The position numbers and the translations under genes were made by a program. The notes beneath the pieces were generated by a model. That model was not told where the DNA came from, did not search any database, and saw only the letters and a program-made list of their open reading frames with translations. A stretch of 64,000 nucleotides of DNA from Pseudomonas sp. P5_109 (GTDB lineage Bacteria > Pseudomonadota > Gammaproteobacteria > Pseudomonadales > Pseudomonadaceae), in assembly GCF_034009455.1 (NCBI RefSeq), contig NZ_CP125380.1:4911501-4975500 (forward strand). The letters are read 5' to 3'. Of the stretch, positions 8,791 through 17,865 are shown piece after piece (position 1 is the first letter of the stretch; each line of letters starts with the position of its first letter).

Positions 8791-9474
8791 TCAGCGCTGG
8801 GAGTCCAGCACCTCGTGTTCGTTCGCCACTTGCTGGGCCTTGAGGTAACTCTCGATCAGCAATTGATAATGCGGCATGGCCTGGGCGTAGACAGCGGCCC
8901 ACTGCTCGGCATCCGGGCGGTTCCACGAGCCTTGCAGCTCAGAGAGCGTAGCCATGATGTCGATCGGCACCACTCCGGCCTGGGCCAGGCGGGCGACGGT
9001 CAGATCAGTGGCCAGTTTCGAGTGGTTGCCGGAGGCGTCGACCACCGCAAACACCTTGTAGCCTTCATGCACGGCGGCGATGGACGGGAACGCCAGGCAC
9101 ACGCTGGTCAAAGTGCCGGCGATCACCAGGGTTTTCTTGCCGGTGGCCTTGACCGCCGCGTGAAACTCCGGGTTGTCCCAGGCGTTGATTTCACCTTTGC
9201 GCGCCACGTATTGCGCATGGGGTGCGGCTTCGTGGATTTCCGGAATCAACGGCCCGTTCGGTCCTTGCGGAACCGAGGCAGTGGTAATCACCGGCATTTT
9301 CAGCAGGGTCGCGGCCTTGGCCAGGGCAATGGCGTTGGCGCGCAGTTGGGGCACGTCCATGTCCTTGACGATCTGGAACAGTCCGCTCTGGTGATCGATC
9401 AACAGCATGGCGCTGTCGTTGGGGTCGATGGTCGGTTTCTGGCCGTTGAAGTTGGCCGCGTAGACAGTGTTCAT
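8791..9474 (-). CDS. YcaC-like isochorismatase-family hydrolase, second copy
   Basis: This 227-residue protein is clearly paralogous to its neighbour ([35 protein letters not shown]). It keeps the full Asp27-Lys93-Cys126 triad of cysteine hydrolases, whereas the neighbour has Arg at the Lys position. It has about 15 extra N-terminal residues and a longer C-terminus. The start at 9474 is set by GAGGAAA 7 bases upstream. Substrate unknown. Confidence 0.85.
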   Translation of the reverse strand: MNTVYAANFNGQKPTIDPNDSAMLLIDHQSGLFQIVKDMDVPQLRANAIALAKAATLLKMPVITTASVPQGPNGPLIPEIHEAAPHAQYVARKGEINAWDNPEFHAAVKATGKKTLVIAGTLTSVCLAFPSIAAVHEGYKVFAVVDASGNHSKLATDLTVARLAQAGVVPIDIMATLSELQGSWNRPDAEQWAAVYAQAMPHYQLLIESYLKAQQVANEHEVLDSQR

Positions 9475-9567
9475 GAGCGTTTCCTCTTTCTTTTGGGCAA
9501 CAGCCATCCCTGGCCTGAAAACCGGCCTACTCATCCTGTGTAGAGTCGGGTGTTTAAGCGCTGCGAG

Positions 9568-10434
9568 TTAAGCGTGCATCCGGCCGAAGTGCCCGGACTG
9601 GAAGTCGGCGAAGGCCTGGTGGATTTCCTGCTCGGTGTTCATCACGAACGGCCCGTGACCGACGATTGGCTCGTCAATCGGCTCGCCGCTGAGCAACAGC
9701 ACCACCGCGTCTTCGCTGGCTTCGAGAGTCATGCGATCGCCCTTGCGATCGAACAGGGCCAGTTGCCCCTGGCGCACCGATTCCAGGCCATTGACCTGAA
9801 CCGCGCCGCGCAAGACCACCAGCGCGGTGTTGCGCCCTTCATGCAGATCCAGGGTGAGCAACTTGCCGGCATTCAAACGAATGTCCCACACGTCGACCGG
9901 GGTAAAGGTGCGCGCCGCGCCCTTGTGACCGTCGAACTCACCGGCGATCAGGCGCAGGCTGCCGGCGTTGTCCTTCAAGGCGATGCTCGGGATGTCGCGA
10001 TCGAGGATCGTCTGGTAGCCGGGGTCGGCCATCTTGTCCCTGGCCGGCAGGTTGACCCACAGCTGCACCATCTCCAGGGTGCCGCCGCTCTTGGCGAAGC
10101 CCTCGGAGTGAAACTCTTCATGCAGGATCCCCGAGGCAGCGGTCATCCATTGCACATCGCCGGGGCCGATCTTGCCGCCACTGCCGGTGGAGTCCCGGTG
10201 CTCCAGTTCGCCCTTGTAAACGATAGTCACGGTTTCGAAGCCACGATGAGGATGCTGACCAACGCCACGTCGCTCGCTGGTCGGGGTGAATTCAGCGGGG
10301 CCGGCGTGATCCAGCAGCAGGAACGGGCTGATGTGCTTGCCCAGGTTGTCGTAGGAAAACAGCGTGCGAACCGGAAAGCCGTCGCCAACCCAATGGGTCC
10401 GTGGACTGGTGTAGATACCGATGATGTTTTTCAT
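9568..10434 (-). CDS. Pirin-family cupin protein
   Basis: This 288-residue bicupin has the pirin signature GVGQHPHRGFETVTIVYKG followed by the conserved HRDSTGSGG. The His/His/His/Glu metal site is in the N-terminal cupin. Bacterial pirins act as quercetinases or as redox-sensitive partners of enzymes. It lies upstream of the two YcaC-like genes on the same strand and is divergent from a LysR regulator 104 bases away, a common pseudomonad pairing that suggests LysR control. The start at 10434 is supported by AGGAG. Confidence 0.9.
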   Translation of the reverse strand: MKNIIGIYTSPRTHWVGDGFPVRTLFSYDNLGKHISPFLLLDHAGPAEFTPTSERRGVGQHPHRGFETVTIVYKGELEHRDSTGSGGKIGPGDVQWMTAASGILHEEFHSEGFAKSGGTLEMVQLWVNLPARDKMADPGYQTILDRDIPSIALKDNAGSLRLIAGEFDGHKGAARTFTPVDVWDIRLNAGKLLTLDLHEGRNTALVVLRGAVQVNGLESVRQGQLALFDRKGDRMTLEASEDAVVLLLSGEPIDEPIVGHGPFVMNTEQEIHQAFADFQSGHFGRMHA

Positions 10435-10520
10435 GGTGTCTCCTGATGAGGTGAGTGAAGCCATGGACAAAGCTTAAAACCGTGACCTTTGCTGCGCTAG
10501 ACTGCAAAAATCAGCTTTAG

Positions 10521-10538
10521 CGTTCTATCTGGAGAACG
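10521..10538 (+). promoter_or_regulatory. Palindrome covering the ribosome site of the LysR gene
   Basis: CGTTCT-ATCTGG-AGAACG is a perfect inverted repeat ending directly before the ATG at 10539. It includes the ribosome site GGAG. It may be an autoregulatory LysR site, or a small hairpin that masks the ribosome site. Confidence 0.35.
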
Positions 10539-11447
10539 ATGGTGGAAGACCTCAACACCCTCTACTACTTCACCCAAGTGGTGGAACATCACGGTTTTGC
10601 CGCGGCCGGCCGGGCACTGGACATGCCAAAGTCCAAACTCAGCCGACGCATTGCCGAACTTGAAGAACGCCTCGGCGTGCGCCTGCTGCACCGCAGCAGC
10701 CGGCATTGTTCATTGACGGAAATCGGCCAGGCCTACTACCAGCGCTGCCTGGCCATGCGCGTGGAAGCGGAAAGCGCCGCCGAACTGATCGAGCGCAACC
10801 GCTCCGAGCCCCAGGGCATGGTGCGCGTCAGTTGCCCGACAGCGCTGCTCAATTCCTGGGTCGGGCCGATGCTGACCCGCTACATGCTCAAGTACCCGCT
10901 GGTGGAATTGTTCATCGAGAGCACCAATCGCCGGGTCGACCTGATTCACGAAGGTTTCGACGTTGCCCTGCGGGTACGTTTTCCGCCGCTGGAAAACACC
11001 GACATGGTCATGAAGGTGCTGGGCAATAGCACCCAGAGCGTGGTTGGCAGCCCAAGCTTTTTATCGCGTCTGTCGACACCGGCCTCCCCGGCCGACCTCA
11101 GTGGTTTGCCGAGCCTGCACTGGGGCGCGGCACAGCGCGAATATCAGTGGGAACTGTTCGGTGCCGATGGCAGCACGGCAATGATCCGGCATGCGCCGCG
11201 CATGGTCACCGATGACCTGCTGGCCCTGCGCCACGCGGCGGTCGCCGGGATCGGCATCGTGCACCTGCCCAGTGTGGTGGTGCGTGATGAGATTGCTGCC
11301 GGGCAACTGGTGGAACTGGTGCCGGGTTGGGTACCGAAGAGCGGCGTGATTCATGCGATCTTCCCTTCGCGCCGGGGCTTGCTGCCGTCGGTGCGCACGT
11401 TGATCGATTTTCTCGGGGAGGAATTCAGTCGTAGTGATATTGCCTGA
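10539..11447 (+). CDS. LysR-family transcriptional regulator
   Basis: 302 residues. The N-terminal winged helix-turn-helix is clear (DLNTLYYFTQVVEHHGFAAAGRALDMPKSKLSRRIAELEERLGVRLLHR, residues 3-55). A LysR substrate-binding domain of the CrgA-like group follows (about 90-300). It is divergent from the pirin/YcaC operon and is its likely regulator; the effector is unknown. Confidence 0.92.
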   Translation: MVEDLNTLYYFTQVVEHHGFAAAGRALDMPKSKLSRRIAELEERLGVRLLHRSSRHCSLTEIGQAYYQRCLAMRVEAESAAELIERNRSEPQGMVRVSCPTALLNSWVGPMLTRYMLKYPLVELFIESTNRRVDLIHEGFDVALRVRFPPLENTDMVMKVLGNSTQSVVGSPSFLSRLSTPASPADLSGLPSLHWGAAQREYQWELFGADGSTAMIRHAPRMVTDDLLALRHAAVAGIGIVHLPSVVVRDEIAAGQLVELVPGWVPKSGVIHAIFPSRRGLLPSVRTLIDFLGEEFSRSDIA

Positions 11448-11505
11448 AGGCAGCTGCAAGCTTTGAGCGGCTAGTTGATGGGTAAGGCTTCATACCGAGT
11501 CGCGG

Positions 11506-11574
11506 CCTTCGCGAGCAAGCCCGCTCCCACATTTGGAATGCATTCCCCTGTGGGAGCGGGCTTGCTCGCGAAGG
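11506..11574. repeat. REP pair, inverted
   Basis: GCCTTCGCGAGCAAGCCCGCTCCCAC is followed within 20 bases by its reverse complement, in the 271-base gap between the LysR gene and dkgB. Nothing else is evident in that gap apart from the probable dkgB promoter. Confidence 0.9.
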
Positions 11575-11718
11575 CGCCAGATCAGACACTCTCACGAAAC
11601 CGGACTGCTACCGATTCATGACTTTCGGTAAACATTGCTTTGCCGCTCCAGCGGTTTTTCTCACGGATACAGGCGCGGATACTGCCGCCCATTCCTACTG
11701 CAACCCCTGGAGTCATCA

Positions 11719-12522
11719 ATGTCTATTCCCGCCTTCGGTCTGGGTACGTTTCGCTTGCAAGGCCAGGTGGTCATCGACTCGGTGAGCACCGCCCTGGCGC
11801 TCGGCTACCGGGTGATCGATACCGCGCAAATCTACGAGAACGAAGCCGACGTCGGCGAAGCCATCGCAGCCAGCGGCATCGCCCGGGAAGAACTGTTCAT
11901 CACCAGCAAGATCTGGGTCGCCAACCTGGCGGGTGACCGTCTGATCGAGAGCCTGAAGGAAAGCCTGCGCAGACTGCAAATCGATTACCTGGACCTGACC
12001 CTGATCCACTGGCCGTCGCCGGACGATCAAGTGCCCGTCGCGCAATTCATGGGCGCTCTGCTCGAAGCCAAGCGCCTGGGCCTGACCCGACAGATCGGCG
12101 TGTCCAACTTCACCATCGACCTGATGCAGCAAGCGATTGCAGCCATCGGTGCCGAGCACATCGCCACCAACCAGATCGAACTGCACCCGTACCTGCAAAA
12201 CCGCAACGTCGTCGCGTTCGCGCAGAGCCAGGGTATCGGCATCACGTCGTACATGACCCTGGCTTACGGTGAAGTCCTCAAGGACCCGCTCATCCAGCAA
12301 ATCGCCGAACGTCTGCAAGTGACCCCGGCTCAGGTCACCCTAGCCTGGGCCATGCAATCGGGTTACGCGGTGATCCCGTCTTCCACTCGCCGGGGCAACC
12401 TCGAAAGCAACTTGAAGGCTCGCGAGCTGACCTTGAGTGAGAGCGACATGGCCTTGATCGCAACGCTGGATCGCGGCCACCGCTTGACCAGCCCAAAAGG
12501 CATCGCACCGAACTGGGATTGA
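11719..12522 (+). CDS. dkgB: Aldo/keto reductase, 2,5-diketo-D-gluconate reductase B type
   Basis: This 267-residue TIM-barrel reductase has the AKR tetrad at Asp34, Tyr39, Lys64 and His97. It aligns almost end to end with remembered E. coli DkgB ([42 protein letters not shown]). It reduces diketo-gluconate, methylglyoxal or other aldehydes with NADPH. The start at 11719 has GGAG 7 bases upstream. Its stop lies 3 bases from that of the convergent kinase gene. Confidence 0.92.
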   Translation: MSIPAFGLGTFRLQGQVVIDSVSTALALGYRVIDTAQIYENEADVGEAIAASGIAREELFITSKIWVANLAGDRLIESLKESLRRLQIDYLDLTLIHWPSPDDQVPVAQFMGALLEAKRLGLTRQIGVSNFTIDLMQQAIAAIGAEHIATNQIELHPYLQNRNVVAFAQSQGIGITSYMTLAYGEVLKDPLIQQIAERLQVTPAQVTLAWAMQSGYAVIPSSTRRGNLESNLKARELTLSESDMALIATLDRGHRLTSPKGIAPNWD

Positions 12523-12525
12523 GCC

Positions 12526-15500
12526 TCAATCCTGCCCCAGACGCTGTTCCAAACGGGTCATGGCTTGCTGCAACTGGTCGACGGCATCGTCGATCAGTGC
12601 CGCGCGGCCGTCATTGCACGCCTGCTCCAGTTGTTCGCAACACTCGACCAGGGCAAGTGCTCGCACCATCAGCGCGCCACCCTTGATCCGGTGTGCCAGC
12701 GCCTGCAATTCCGGGCGATTGCCGCTGGCGTGCAACGCCAGCAAATGCACGCGGTCCTCGCGGTTGGTCAACGCCAGATCGAGCATCAGTTGATCGATCA
12801 GCTCACGGTCCGAATCCGCATAGCGTTCCAGCTCGCTCAAATCAAACTCGGCGAAGCCAGGATCGTCGATTGCCACCAAAGGAGCGCTGGAGAACCGCTG
12901 GGCCAGCCAGGCCTGCAAATCCACCAGGCGAATGGGTTTGAACAGGCAATCGTCCATGCCCGCCGCCCGACACCGGGCTTTCTCCTCGGCCTGCGCGTTG
13001 GCGGTAAAACCCAGAATCAGCATCGGTGACAGTCCCTGCAGCCGCTCCTGCTCACGCATCGCGCCCGCCAGTTCGTAACCACTGAGCACCGGCATGTTGC
13101 AGTCGGTAATGACCAGGTCGAACCCGTGCCCGCGCCACTGTTCCAGCCCCTGCGCGCCGTCTTCAGCCATCACCACATGGTGGCCCAGGTAACTCAGCTG
13201 CCGTGAGAGCAACAGGCGATTGGCCGGATAATCGTCGACCACCAGAATCGACAACGCCCGGGTGGTGAGCTGCGCCGAGTCCTGGAGCATCTCTCCCTCG
13301 GGCAACGCTTGCAGGGCCGGCAGCACCAGGCTGATGTCCACCCGCGTCCCGCGTCCAAGCTCACTGTCGAGTTGCAACTGGCCGCCCATCGTTTCGCACA
13401 GGGTTCGACTGATCACCAGGCCCAGGCCGGAGCCTTGCCGGGCGGTCTGCTGACTGTTACCCGCCTGCACGAACGGGCTGAACAGGCGTTGCTGGTCGAA
13501 AGCGCTGATACCGATGCCGCTGTCTTCAATCTGTACGCTGACAGCGAGGTGCGCCGGGGCTTGAGGCCGTGCTCGCAATGCCAGGCTCACCTGACCTTCA
13601 CGGGTGAACTTGATCGCATTGCTCAGCAGATTGGACAGCACCTGTTTGAAGCGCGTGGGATCGAGCATCACGTCGCAGTCACTGTGTTCGTCCAGCTCGA
13701 CCCGCCATTGCAGATTCTTCTGCATCGCCAGCCCTTCGAAAACCCGGCAGACCGATGTCACCAGCGCGTGCAGGTTGACCCGTTCCGGCGCCAGCGACAA
13801 ATGCCCGGACTCGATCCGCGCGACGTCCAGAATGTCGCCGATCAAATCCAGCAGTTGCTGCCCGGCGTTGGACGCCACCTCGATGGCGGCGCGGTCGGTC
13901 TCCCCTTCATCGGCCCGTTTCAGCGCCAGTTCGAGCATGCCGATCAACGCGTTCATCGGCGTGCGGATTTCATGGCTCATGGTGGCCAGGAACGTCGTCT
14001 TGGCCCGGTTGGCGTCGTCCGCCGCATCCTTGGCTTCCTGCAATTGCCCGAGCAAAAGCTGACGCTGGCGAATCTGCCGGCGCTGCCAGACGATCCCGGC
14101 CAACGCGAGCAACAGCAAGACACCCGCCACCGCGAACGCCTGCACGATCGCCTGTCGGTGTCGCAGCCAGTAACTCTGCTCGACCATCGAGTCATAGCGC
14201 CAGGGTTGGGTCAGTTCGTCAATTTCCTCGGGAGGGATACTCAACAGCGCCTTGTCCAGAATCGAATGCAGTTCAGTCGCCTCGCGACTGGTTGCCAGGG
14301 TGCTTCGGGCAGGATCGGTGCCCACGGTACTGGTCACTTGCAGACGATCGCGATACTGCCGGGAAATCAGGTAACGGGCACTGATCAACGAGTTGATGCT
14401 GCCATGGGCCTTGCCCTGGGCGACCATCTCCATGGCGTCCGTCGACAGTGGTGCATCCACCGGTTGGATCAGCGGATAGTGCTGGCGAATGTACTCGCCG
14501 GCAATGTTGCCCTGGGTCAGCGCCAGGGTTTTTCCCGCCATGTCATCCAGCGTCCTGGGGCTGTCCGCGGCCGTACGGGTCACCAGCACCGAAGGGCTGC
14601 TCAGAAACGCGCGGGTGAACAACAGTTCATCTTCACGCTGGGAACTGAGGCCGATACCGGCCAGCACATCGACTTGCCCGCTCTTGACGCTGGCTATCAT
14701 TTCGGCGATCGACTTCATGCTCTGGATGTCAAACTGCAGCCCGGTGCGCAAACTGATTTTCGCCAGCAAATCGACACCAATGCCGCGAAAGTGGCCTTCG
14801 CTGTCGATAAATGAAATCGGCGGGATGTTATCGTTGATCGCGACCTTTACCCGTGGGTGGCGTTCGAGCCAGTGTTGTTCGGCCACGCTCAACTGCAATG
14901 ACTGGGTGCCCGGGATAGACACCCCGTTGGCCCCCCAGCGACGCAGGATGTTCTGTTGCTTGTTGGTGGTGATGGCCGCCAGCGCCTTGTTGACGATACG
15001 CAATAGCGAAACGTTGTCGCGGGTCATCGCAAAGGCAAAACGCCCGGACTCCATGGGCGAGAAGTCCGTCAGTTGCACGTTGTTCAGGTAGTTCTTGCTG
15101 ATCAGATAGTGAGCATTGATCGCATCGCCCAGATAGACATCGGCCTGGCCGAACGCCACGGCGCCCATCGCCGCCAGTGTCGAGGGAAACAGCTGGACCT
15201 GCGCCTTGGAGTAGAACTGTTGCACGCTGTATTCGGGCAAGTAGTGATACAGCATCACCAGCCGCTTGCCGGCCAGTGTCGGGTCGACCACCGGAGGGAA
15301 ATCGGTCCGCGTGACCAGCACCGGTTGATCGACCGCATACGCGCTGGACATCTGTAGTTGTGGATCTTCGGCTTCAAACCGATTGGCCGTCCCCAACAGG
15401 TCTGCCCGCCCGTCCTTGATGGCCTGCACCGCATCGGCCCGCGACGGAAAACAATGAACTTCAATGACAACGTTCAACAATTGTTCGAGCAATCCGGCGT

Positions 15501-15753
15501 AATCGGCTGTCAGGCCTTCGAACACCTTGCCCGCCGTGTTGAACTCGAAGGGTGGATAGTCCGGTGCAGAGACAGCCAGCACCAATCGGCGCTTTTGCTG
15601 CAGCCAGCGCGACTCGGTGTCCGACAACCTGACGCTCAAACCCTCGGCACTCGAACGCCCCAGCAGGGTCAACGACTGTTGCGCGCAGACCGTCGATGCC
15701 CAAAAAAACAGGCCCATCAGCAGCCAACCGGACAATCGTCGGAGCGCGTTCAT
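12526..15753 (-). CDS. EvgS/BvgS-like hybrid sensor histidine kinase
   Basis: 1075 residues. Order: signal peptide (1-24), two periplasmic solute-binding (Venus flytrap) domains (about 45-270 and 285-510), one membrane helix (about 540-560), HisKA with His594 in MSHEIRTPMN, HATPase (GSGLGLVISRTL), a receiver with Asp884 in VITDCNMP, and an Hpt domain with His1021 in AHRIKGGA. This is the EvgS/BvgS phosphorelay design, in which the phosphate passes His-Asp-His to a separate regulator. That regulator is the next gene upstream on the same strand, whose frame begins 1 base before this gene ends. The ligand is not predictable. Confidence 0.92.
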   Translation of the reverse strand: MNALRRLSGWLLMGLFFWASTVCAQQSLTLLGRSSAEGLSVRLSDTESRWLQQKRRLVLAVSAPDYPPFEFNTAGKVFEGLTADYAGLLEQLLNVVIEVHCFPSRADAVQAIKDGRADLLGTANRFEAEDPQLQMSSAYAVDQPVLVTRTDFPPVVDPTLAGKRLVMLYHYLPEYSVQQFYSKAQVQLFPSTLAAMGAVAFGQADVYLGDAINAHYLISKNYLNNVQLTDFSPMESGRFAFAMTRDNVSLLRIVNKALAAITTNKQQNILRRWGANGVSIPGTQSLQLSVAEQHWLERHPRVKVAINDNIPPISFIDSEGHFRGIGVDLLAKISLRTGLQFDIQSMKSIAEMIASVKSGQVDVLAGIGLSSQREDELLFTRAFLSSPSVLVTRTAADSPRTLDDMAGKTLALTQGNIAGEYIRQHYPLIQPVDAPLSTDAMEMVAQGKAHGSINSLISARYLISRQYRDRLQVTSTVGTDPARSTLATSREATELHSILDKALLSIPPEEIDELTQPWRYDSMVEQSYWLRHRQAIVQAFAVAGVLLLLALAGIVWQRRQIRQRQLLLGQLQEAKDAADDANRAKTTFLATMSHEIRTPMNALIGMLELALKRADEGETDRAAIEVASNAGQQLLDLIGDILDVARIESGHLSLAPERVNLHALVTSVCRVFEGLAMQKNLQWRVELDEHSDCDVMLDPTRFKQVLSNLLSNAIKFTREGQVSLALRARPQAPAHLAVSVQIEDSGIGISAFDQQRLFSPFVQAGNSQQTARQGSGLGLVISRTLCETMGGQLQLDSELGRGTRVDISLVLPALQALPEGEMLQDSAQLTTRALSILVVDDYPANRLLLSRQLSYLGHHVVMAEDGAQGLEQWRGHGFDLVITDCNMPVLSGYELAGAMREQERLQGLSPMLILGFTANAQAEEKARCRAAGMDDCLFKPIRLVDLQAWLAQRFSSAPLVAIDDPGFAEFDLSELERYADSDRELIDQLMLDLALTNREDRVHLLALHASGNRPELQALAHRIKGGALMVRALALVECCEQLEQACNDGRAALIDDAVDQLQQAMTRLEQRLGQD

Positions 15754-16380
15754 TCAGATCAAATGATTGCGCAAGGCGAAATCCCTCAAGTGCACCGATG
15801 AGCTCACATTGAGCTTGACGATGAGCCGGGTCTTGTAGGTACTGACGGTCTTGTAGCTCAGATGCATGATCTCGGCGATTTCCAGGTTTTTCGAACCCCG
15901 GGCCAGATACTGCAGAATGGTCAGCTCACGATTGGAGAGGCTGTCGATCAACTGCTTTTCACTGCGTTGAAAATCCCCCATCGACACGGAACTCGAGGGG
16001 ATCTGGGCGAAATAGGTGTAGCCGGCCATCACCGAATTCACGGCCGCCTTCAAGTCATCCAGGTCCTTGCTCTTGGAAACATAGGCGGCAGCCCCGGCAC
16101 GCATGCAGCGGTCCTGATAAAACTGGGCCTCCAGCGAAGTGAACACCACCACGCGACATCGCGTGTTTTCGGCCTTGATGCGATTCATCACCTCCAGCCC
16201 CGCCACCCCCGGAAGACCCAGATCAAGCAGCAGGACATCCGGTTGATGCTCCCGGAGCAACGACAGGACTTCATCGCCACGGGCGGCCTCGTAAATCTGC
16301 GTGAATCCTTCGCCCCTGAGTACAAGTTTGATCATGGAGCGAACCACCGGATGATCTTCCACAATCAGTGCTGACTTCAT
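15754..16380 (-). CDS. LuxR/FixJ-type response regulator (EvgA/BvgA-like)
   Basis: 208 residues. A receiver domain (SALIVEDHPVVR, phospho-Asp in VLLLDLGLPG) is followed by a LuxR-type helix-turn-helix (LSNRELTILQYLARGSKNLEIAEIMHLSYKTVSTYKTRL). It directly precedes the hybrid kinase gene with no gap, so the two form a two-component operon. The start at 16380 is chosen for GGGAG just upstream. Targets unknown. Confidence 0.92.
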   Translation of the reverse strand: MKSALIVEDHPVVRSMIKLVLRGEGFTQIYEAARGDEVLSLLREHQPDVLLLDLGLPGVAGLEVMNRIKAENTRCRVVVFTSLEAQFYQDRCMRAGAAAYVSKSKDLDDLKAAVNSVMAGYTYFAQIPSSSVSMGDFQRSEKQLIDSLSNRELTILQYLARGSKNLEIAEIMHLSYKTVSTYKTRLIVKLNVSSSVHLRDFALRNHLI

Positions 16381-16488
16381 GACTACTCCCGTGCAAAACA
16401 ACACGATCGGGCAAAAAATGCCCTCCAGGTACCGCAGCGATTGGGCACAACGCTGCGCATAGACTTTTGCATGGAAGGCTGCAAGGAA

Positions 16489-16890
16489 CTACCTGACAGA
16501 AATGACAGTTCCGACAAACGGTAACCGAGGATCAACGACGCTCATCAACTGCGTAATTGACGCAAGGTCAGGCAGAGCGGCCTGGCTGAACTGGACTTTG
16601 CCCACGACTGGCTGCGACTGCGCCTGCTGTTCATTGAAGATAAACGCGTGATGGACCTGCGGGTTGTCGGCAAAGTAATTGAACAGGTCCAGCGCTCCGC
16701 GGGCCATCGACTCATTGACGAGCACCAGGTCCAGTGGCTCGCAACCGTACTCCACCAGGGGAAGGAGCTCGTCGAGGCTCTGCACCGGCGCCACCCGGAA
16801 ATAGCCGAGCTGATTGAACAGCCGCTCGATCCGCAGGCGGTTGAAGTGCTGTGCATCAGCGATCAGGATGCGCAAGGATTTGTTCGGCAA
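16489..16890 (-). CDS. Pseudo-receiver domain protein with TTG start
   Basis: About 133 residues with a receiver-like pattern (LRILIADAQHFNRLRIERLFNQLGYF). The phospho-acceptor position reads LVLVNES instead of LVLxDxxMP, so Asp is replaced by Asn, and the acidic pair near the start is reduced to one Asp. It therefore probably cannot be phosphorylated. The best start is TTG at 16890, with GGAGG 5 bases upstream; a farther TTG at 16929 has no such site. It lies upstream of the EvgA/EvgS-like pair on the same strand (gap 108 bases) and may modulate it. Confidence 0.7.
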   Translation of the reverse strand: MPNKSLRILIADAQHFNRLRIERLFNQLGYFRVAPVQSLDELLPLVEYGCEPLDLVLVNESMARGALDLFNYFADNPQVHHAFIFNEQQAQSQPVVGKVQFSQAALPDLASITQLMSVVDPRLPFVGTVISVR

Positions 16891-17017
16891 GGTGACCTCC
16901 AAAAGGATGTCGGTTTCAAGAGGTCGCAAAGCCTACGGAAGCCCCTCCCAGGTTTATGTAGGACAATTCCTAAATAAATGCCGGTTAGTCTGACTCTTGC
17001 CCGGGAAACCTTGACCT

Positions 17018-17734
17018 TTACTCCGAAGTACTCGGACTCCAGAACGCCTGCACCACCAAGGTCGACGTCGAAATCCGTGCCACCAGCGCATCCAGCTCAT
17101 CACCATCGACCGAGGTAGTCGCCAAGGTGGCTTCGATTTCAATTTCATCCGTGCCGAAGGCGTGCACATCGACATCGCTGGCCGGATAGTTGCAGCGCGC
17201 AAGCTCGGCTTCGAGCAGGGCCAGCACGGTTTTCTGCTGCGTACGCCGGGCAATGACATAGACGATGTTGGTGACTTCCGCCGAAATCACATCCAGCGGC
17301 TGACGGTTGATGTTGTTGACGATTGGCCGCAGCAAGGTGTTGGCCGCGAGCACGAACAGCGTGCCGAGCAAGGCCTCGGCCAGCAGGTCGGCACCGGCGC
17401 AGGCACCGACTGCCGCCGAGGTCCAGAGCGTGGCGGCCGTATTGAGGCCGCGTACATTGCCCTCTTCGCGCATGATCACCCCGGCACCGAGAAAGCCGAT
17501 GCCGGAAACCACGTAGGCTACGACCCGCACGGCGCCTTCGGCACCGGCGAGACGGTTGGCCATGTCGACGAAAATTGCCGCACCCACTGCCACCAGCACA
17601 TTGGTGCGCAGGCCGGCAGTGCGTTGCCGGTACTGGCGCTCGAAACCGATCAGGCCACCGAGGATGAAAGCCGCGCTGAGGCTGACCAGGGTATCGAGCA
17701 GGGAGCTCAGGTTGAGGTTGTCGATGGCTTGCAT
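17018..17734 (-). CDS. mgtC: MgtC/SapB-family membrane protein
   Basis: 238 residues. The N-terminal half has five hydrophobic segments with the MgtC core GGLIGFERQYRQRTAGLRTNVLVAVGAAIF and GIGFLGAGVIMREEGNVRGLNTAATLW. The C-terminal half is a soluble ACT-like domain. MgtC supports growth in low Mg2+ and restrains the F1Fo ATPase in other bacteria. It lies 131 bases downstream of mgtA on the same strand, with a REP pair between. The start at 17734 has AAGGAG 7 bases upstream. Confidence 0.88.
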   Translation of the reverse strand: MQAIDNLNLSSLLDTLVSLSAAFILGGLIGFERQYRQRTAGLRTNVLVAVGAAIFVDMANRLAGAEGAVRVVAYVVSGIGFLGAGVIMREEGNVRGLNTAATLWTSAAVGACAGADLLAEALLGTLFVLAANTLLRPIVNNINRQPLDVISAEVTNIVYVIARRTQQKTVLALLEAELARCNYPASDVDVHAFGTDEIEIEATLATTSVDGDELDALVARISTSTLVVQAFWSPSTSE

Positions 17735-17764
17735 ATAAAACTCCTTGAAAAACACACGATCCCC

Positions 17765-17855
17765 TTGTGGGAGCGGGCTTGCTCGAAAGCGGTGGGTCAG
17801 TCGATGATGATGGTGACGGATACATCGCATTCGCGAGCAAGCCCGCTCCCACAGG
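17765..17855. repeat. REP pair between mgtA and mgtC
   Basis: GTGGGAGCGGGCTTGCTCG and its inverted partner lie about 45 bases apart, in the mgtA-mgtC gap. An intercistronic REP hairpin can stabilise upstream mRNA and lower downstream expression. Confidence 0.85.
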
Positions 17856-17865
17856 TTTTGCGGCC

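Noticed and set aside
12514..12530. Palindrome at the convergent stops of dkgB and the sensor kinase as a bidirectional terminator
   Set aside because: GATTGAG-C-CTCAATC has a one-base centre, which shortens the usable stem, and no T-run follows on either side.
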